Source: Anaeramoeba flamelloides (lineage: Eukaryota > Metamonada > Anaeramoebidae). From it: a stretch of 64,000 nt of DNA. Where the stretch lies: contig JANTQA010000047.1 of NCBI GenBank assembly GCA_027625915.1, positions 20,026,001-20,090,000 of the forward strand, written 5' to 3'. Within the stretch, counting starts at the first letter, position 1. Every line of letters starts with the position of its first letter. Both the position numbers and the translations under genes were made by a program. The notes beneath the pieces were generated by a model. It was not told where the DNA came from, did no database searches, and worked only from the letters and a program-made list of their open reading frames with translations. Below are positions 59,220 to 64,000 of the stretch, in pieces.

Positions 59220-62200
59220 TATTAATACCCCGAAGGATTGGTATATTAAAATAACAAATATAAAATTAGTAATAATAATACTTTCAAAAAGAATTGATTA
59301 ATTACTTTCCAGAAAGTAAATTTATGTTAAATATAGAGTTAATAAAAAAAATAATTAATATTTTATTTATCAAATAACTATATAATTTATAAAGAAAATA
59401 AAAATGATTTTAAAATTTCTCCATTGATTATAAATATTACATAAGTAACACGAATTTAATTAATAGGATCAAAAAAATAATAAATAAATAAATAAAGAAG
59501 CTTGGAATAAATCCAGAGATGAAATAAACTTAGAATTTAATCAAAACAAATATTGTATGGGAAAAAATTAATTTAATAAGGTTAAAAAAAAATCATTTCC
59601 AATTAGAAAAGTATGATTAAATGATATTTTGTTTATATTAACAAAAAATCTCAATTAAACAAAGCAAAAAGATTCTAGATTATATCAAAAATTTAAAAAT
59701 AAAGAATTTAAAAAATAACAAAATTAATACATTTTTTCCAATTGAAAGTATTGTAAACACTATTAAAAATTTGAAAAATAAATCAGTCGAAGGATTTTAA
59801 ACAATTTAGAAAATTAAAATATAATATTAACGAAGGAAATTTCACCGATTCAAACCCAATTTAAAATAAAAATTATACATAATATCTAACTACAATTTAA
59901 AAAATCTTTATAATTAGCTAATTAACATAACTAAGAATACTATTGAATATATGGGAAAAAGTTCAAATTTTATCTATTCATAATAAAGGAAACGAGATGA
60001 AAGTACATTTTTAAATTTTAGATCAATTTCAATTAATCAAAGTTTACCAAGTATTTTTTTAAAAATTTTATATAAAGGAGGTGAACTTTGTTTGAAATTT
60101 ATTCATAAATTTCAATTTACGGTTCGAAAAAATTAAGATACTCAAATTGCTGTATTAAAATTTTTTTAAATGCTTATAATAAAATCAGATAATAAAAATA
60201 GAAATTATAAAACATATATTATACTGGTTGATGTAGCAAAATGTTTTTGATTCAATTAATTTTAAAACAATTCAAAAAAAATAATAAGTTTCTATTTTAA
60301 ATAAAATTATTATAAGATTTTTAAATTCTAATAATATAAAGCCGAAGGACTTGTTATATTCCAAGGAGACATCTTATAGCCTATTTTATTTACTCTAATT
60401 CTACATTTTCTTTTATTAAAAATTATACCATTAAAAAATAATTTTAAAATATTTGGAGATGATTTAATCGTCATTATTAAAGGAAATAAATATCCAAGTA
60501 AATCAAAAATTAAATTCAATAAATAAAATTATTATTCAATTTGGAATTAAATTTATAAAGATAAAATAAGATACCAAAAGATTTTTAAAAAAAATAAATA
60601 TTTGTGTGTTTATTTAGATAAAATTTCACATATATATCATAATTTAAAAAAATCTAAAGAAACATATAACAATTGCTAATAAAAATATTAATTGACAGAA
60701 TTCAGAATAATAATTTAAAAATTATATTATGTTAATCTTTTTTATTGAGAAAATTGATATATGGATATTAGATATTTTTAATCATGAAATAATAACTTTA
60801 AATTATTTAAATTCAATTATTAATTCATTTATTACTGAAATATACTGATAAAAGTGACAAAAAACCAATTCTTGTTTAAAAAACAGAATGAAAAATTGAA
60901 AAGATTTTATTATCAGTAAATATAAAAAAATTAAAATTAAAAAAAATATATTAAATAATTCGTCTCTTATTTATTTTGAAATATTAATAAAATTTACTCA
61001 AAGAATAAATAATAAAATCAACTGGCATCCAAAAAAATAATTAAACTAAAACTTGAAATATATAAATGAATATATAGAATGAGTTGTTGAATTCCAAAAG
61101 TTGGAAAAGTCGTTAGTTTTTTTACAATTCAAGAAATAATAAAAAAAAATTCATTTTCGGTTTATTTCTTAAAATAAAAAAAAACAGTTCGATTTTTAGT
61201 TTATTTCTTGAATTTAAAAGATTGTGGAAAATCTTTGATTTTTCTCTAAACTTTTGAATTCTAGAGAAAATAGGCACTTGATGGCACTTTAAAGTAATTC
61301 TACAAAACGTAGACACTCTACAAAAATATTTCACAATAAAAAAATCAAAACTATTTATTTAAAACATAAAAATAATTAAATTATCCCTCAAGTTCAACAA
61401 TTTTAGAATTTAGATCAAAAACTAATGACTTAAGGGTTGAGTCATTATGGCGTAATTTTTTTTTCTGAAATGGAAAAAACTTTTTAGTAATTTTTATGAG
61501 GAACTAACACCAATCAAAAACCAACCGAGTTAGGAAGAACGATCGATCTACAAAAATCAACAACATAAGATGAGGTCATTTTTAGATAAAAGCATCAAAG
61601 ATCGATCACAAATTCCAATTTGAATTGTTAGAATATACAATTTTGCAAATAACTATGTCAATTTTGAAGTGTCGATCTTTGGAGCTTTTTGAGATCTCGG
61701 TGATTTTTTTTTCTTTTTTTTTTTTCTTTTTTCAAATGAGTTATTTTTATTGTAAGAATATTAGATAATCCTTACTTGTTCAAACTTAGAATGATACAAA
61801 ATAAATTTAAATCAGATTAAATCGAATTAAATTGGTTGCGAACTTCAAAAAGTCAATTTGTTTTAAATTAAAGAAATTTAACCTTTTGGATATATAAAAT
61901 GAAAAAAGATGAATTTTTTTTTTTTTAAATTTTGAATTTTTGAATTGATAATCCTCTTTTAAACTTTGTTTTTATTTATTGAATTGATTCATTTTTTGAA
62001 ATTGAGAACTCTTTCAAACTTATTTTTCTTTGTTGAATTTTTTGTCAAAGAGATCCAATGAAATTTTTTTTTTTATTATTTGAATTTAGTCAACCAAAAG
62101 AAGGGTTATTTCACAATACTCTTTTTGGACTCAGGTCATCTCTTGGGTATGGAGTAAATTCAAGGTAAATTATAAGACCTCTAAATAGATATTTATAAGT

Positions 62201-62450
62201 AATAAATAAAAATTTAACTAAATTAGTTACTTTATGTTTAAAATATGAACAAAAGGAAATTAGAGAAAATATTGATCACTTTTTTATGTGTACACCCTTC
62301 CTATAAAAAAATATAGATTAACGTTTTATAAAAAATTAAAAGAAATAAATCTTAATACACTAATTTCTAATCAAGACAGTTTGAAATTATTCTCATTAAT
62401 AAATAATTGTGAAATCTGGATTTATCCTTAAATTTCTGAATGGGAAATTT
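59220..62450 (+). mobile_element. heavily eroded LINE, same family as 40752-44147
   Basis: Scattered short matches to the other LINE occur in the correct order on the plus strand: a segment resembling LFIHKSGDE and RPISINQ at 59960-60050, reverse transcriptase DVAKCF near 60230, QGDI near 60370, FGDDLIVI near 60450 and VYLDKISH near 60610. Matches to the C-terminal knuckle region, ENIDHFFMC, then LNTLIS, lie at 62260-62380. Stops and frame changes are frequent, so it is an old dead copy. About 1.1 kb (61085-62165) of unrelated sequence interrupts it. Confidence 0.65.
61085..62165. repeat. sequence inserted into the eroded LINE
   Basis: LINE similarity stops near 61085 and resumes near 62165. 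The right part, 62081-62163, is the reverse complement of 52186-52260 (CAACCAAAAGAAGGG, ATTTCACAATACTCTTTTTG). No mirrored left end is visible, so the type of element is unknown. Confidence 0.5.
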
Positions 62451-63610
62451 TAGTCTAAGGTAACTAGAGTGTAATTTAAATTTATCAATAATAAAAAAAG
62501 TTATCCTTTTTTTGGTTCCTTTGTTTCCTTTGTTTTGGAAATTGACAAACAAATTCAGAAAAAAACTTATATTAATGTGGATCTTCAACATCCAAAATTT
62601 TTAAAATCTCGGGTTTTTTACAATTTAAAAACAATTATCGAAAAATATTTTGAAGTTTCTTTGGTTTATGTGATTTCTTTTATTAAGAAAATTTAATTTT
62701 TGTCTTTTTTTTTTTGCAAAATAAAAATAACACTAATGAAGTAAGAGAAGTTGAAATTGTTTATCTTTTGAGAGAAATTGAATTTTCTATTTCAAAAAGC
62801 ACAATTTTATAATTGGACAACCAATTTCTATGTCTGATAAATATTTCTCGGTACGAGGCTATAATGGCTGAATTGTTTGTCAAGGCAGTGTGACAATTCA
62901 AAACAACCCAATGGTCAAAAATTCAATAGACATTCCAATTGTTTAGATTTAAAATTGTATATTGAGAATGTTTTCATTGAGAGTGTTTTTAATTGATTAA
63001 AAAATTGTGATAATTTTTTGTAATTTCATTTTGATGTAACTTGGCAAAGTCTTCGAGTTCTCAGATCTCAAAATTTATTCTGGAGTTTTTCATTTCAAAA
63101 TTCGACATAAATTGATTTGTTTGATCCAAATTGGAGAATATTAGAATGATCATTTCTTCATTTTTGAAATAAAATCGGAAAAAAGTGTGTTTAGGCATAT
63201 TTGGTGAATTTCAAACGTCGTCCTTAAAAAATTCCAAAAATCAGTTACAATTCTGGTTATTAGAATTATAAATGGAAAAAAATATTCACTTTTATTTTCC
63301 ATATTTTCCATTTGTAAAGAGAGAAGAGAGACATAAATTACAAGTTAATTCTTGAGGTTTTATTTGTAAAAAGAAATAGAAAAGCAAGTAATCTTTTTGT
63401 TCCCATTTTTAAATTAAAGGACCCGTAGAATAGGTCAGAAAATTATAAATTTTGAATTCTATTGAAGGTTCTTTTAATTACACAAGCTTTAGTCTTTGTG
63501 GTTTAAGGTTTTTTATGAAATTACTAATGAATTCAAGAAAAAAAAACAAAGATTTTTCGTTTTCGATTTCAATTTTTGTTGATCTAATGAGAAACTATTT
63601 TTCAAAATAA
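62450..63610. other. intergenic stretch with a half MITE
   Basis: At 63250-63310 the sequence CTGGTTATTAGAATTATAAA followed by TGGAAAAAAATATTCACTTT resembles one arm of the kinase-intron MITE at 5826-5992. No gene is recognised. Confidence 0.45.
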
Positions 63611-63853
63611 TTTACTTTAAAGAATTCATTTTCGAAGATCAACATTTCTTTTTACAAACGTATGAATAATTAAAAATTCAACAAAAAGTTTAAATCAAAA
63701 CTAAGGTTTAAAAATTGCATATCAAGGAAGAATTTTATAAAAAAATTCGCTTCGCGCAGGGTTTGAACCCGCATCTCGCCCCCACTTGGAGGCGCGCTAT
63801 ACCAATTAAACCAACGAAGCTACGATTAATTTTAAAACAACTACTTTTGAAAA
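63611..63853 (-). repeat. ~240-bp duplicated tRNA locus, copy 2 (inverted)
   Basis: This is the reverse complement of 18118-18357 with scattered changes. Similarity stops sharply at both edges, about 45 kb from its partner. Confidence 0.8.
63748..63820 (-). tRNA. tRNA-like gene, second copy, anticodon not assignable
   Basis: It has the same 73-nt cloverleaf as 18155-18227 with identical acceptor and T arms. The D loop here is more standard (AATTGGTA), but the D stem is weaker. The anticodon arm again has the CGCCT/GGGCG stem and an 8-nt loop, now CCAAGTGG, still without T33. The two copies differ in loop sequence yet keep its length and flanking pairs. Confidence 0.65.
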
Positions 63854-64000
63854 AAATTGTCCTGTTTATCAATATTTGTTAAATTAGATAAACCAATTTT
63901 TGCCAAATCAACTTTGTAATTTAAAATCAAAGTTTCAAAAATAACAATTTCAAAAAACACCATTCTGTTGAAGTGATCACTTTTATTAAAACTATATGAA

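Overview
This is an AT-rich nuclear eukaryotic window with few genes: five confident or probable protein genes and two tRNA-like genes in 64 kb. The evidence for a eukaryote is spliced genes, a full-length TOR kinase, a cytosolic ribosomal protein, a Rab-type GTPase, and Asn/Asp/Lys-rich low-complexity protein segments. The standard stop codons fit every gene read here. Composition resembles that of amoeboid or flagellate protists such as social amoebae or anaeramoebids. The kilobase introns and the load of transposon relics argue against a compact Dictyostelium-type genome. I cannot place the species from sequence alone.

Layout. 1-3.8 kb: diverged repeats. 3.8-9.8 kb: a three-exon AMPK/MARK-like Ser/Thr kinase (+) with a 3.3-kb intron just before its catalytic loop. 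9.8-15.2 kb: relics of long-inverted-repeat elements. 15.4-16.5 kb: a Lys/Glu-rich hypothetical gene with one apparent frame change, followed by an 87-bp minisatellite. 18.2 kb: a tRNA-like gene. 20.1-23.0 kb: palindromic MITEs, a LINE tail and a Rab-like GTPase gene (+). 25.6-39.5 kb (-): a complete TOR gene. Its N-terminal 231 codons are separated from the other 2563 by a 5.57-kb intron that holds its own transposons. 40.7-45.3 kb: a decayed LINE invaded and flanked by MITEs. 46-49 kb: further repeats. 49.7-51.0 kb (-): an unrecognised 436-residue protein. 51-57 kb: foldback elements. 57.5-58.3 kb (-): a three-exon ribosomal protein uL14 (RPL23) gene. 58.5-62.5 kb: another mariner-like MITE and a second, more eroded LINE with an insertion. 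63.75 kb (-): a second tRNA-like gene inside an inverted copy of the 18.2-kb locus.

How the parts relate. The recognised genes serve core growth control and housekeeping (TOR, an AMPK-related kinase, Rab, a ribosomal protein). Nothing suggests a cluster or operon. Most remaining DNA I could classify is non-autonomous DNA transposons: TA-flanked mariner-type palindromes, one TTAA-flanked piggyBac-type palindrome, and long-arm foldback elements. There is also one LINE family.

I did not find a convincing new multi-gene system. The observations most worth following are the long U-runs just downstream of 5' splice sites, the duplicated tRNA-like gene with an abnormal anticodon arm, the nested MITE whose empty site is preserved elsewhere in the window, and the giant introns in TOR and the kinase. 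All homology calls rest on reading motifs by eye, with no database search.
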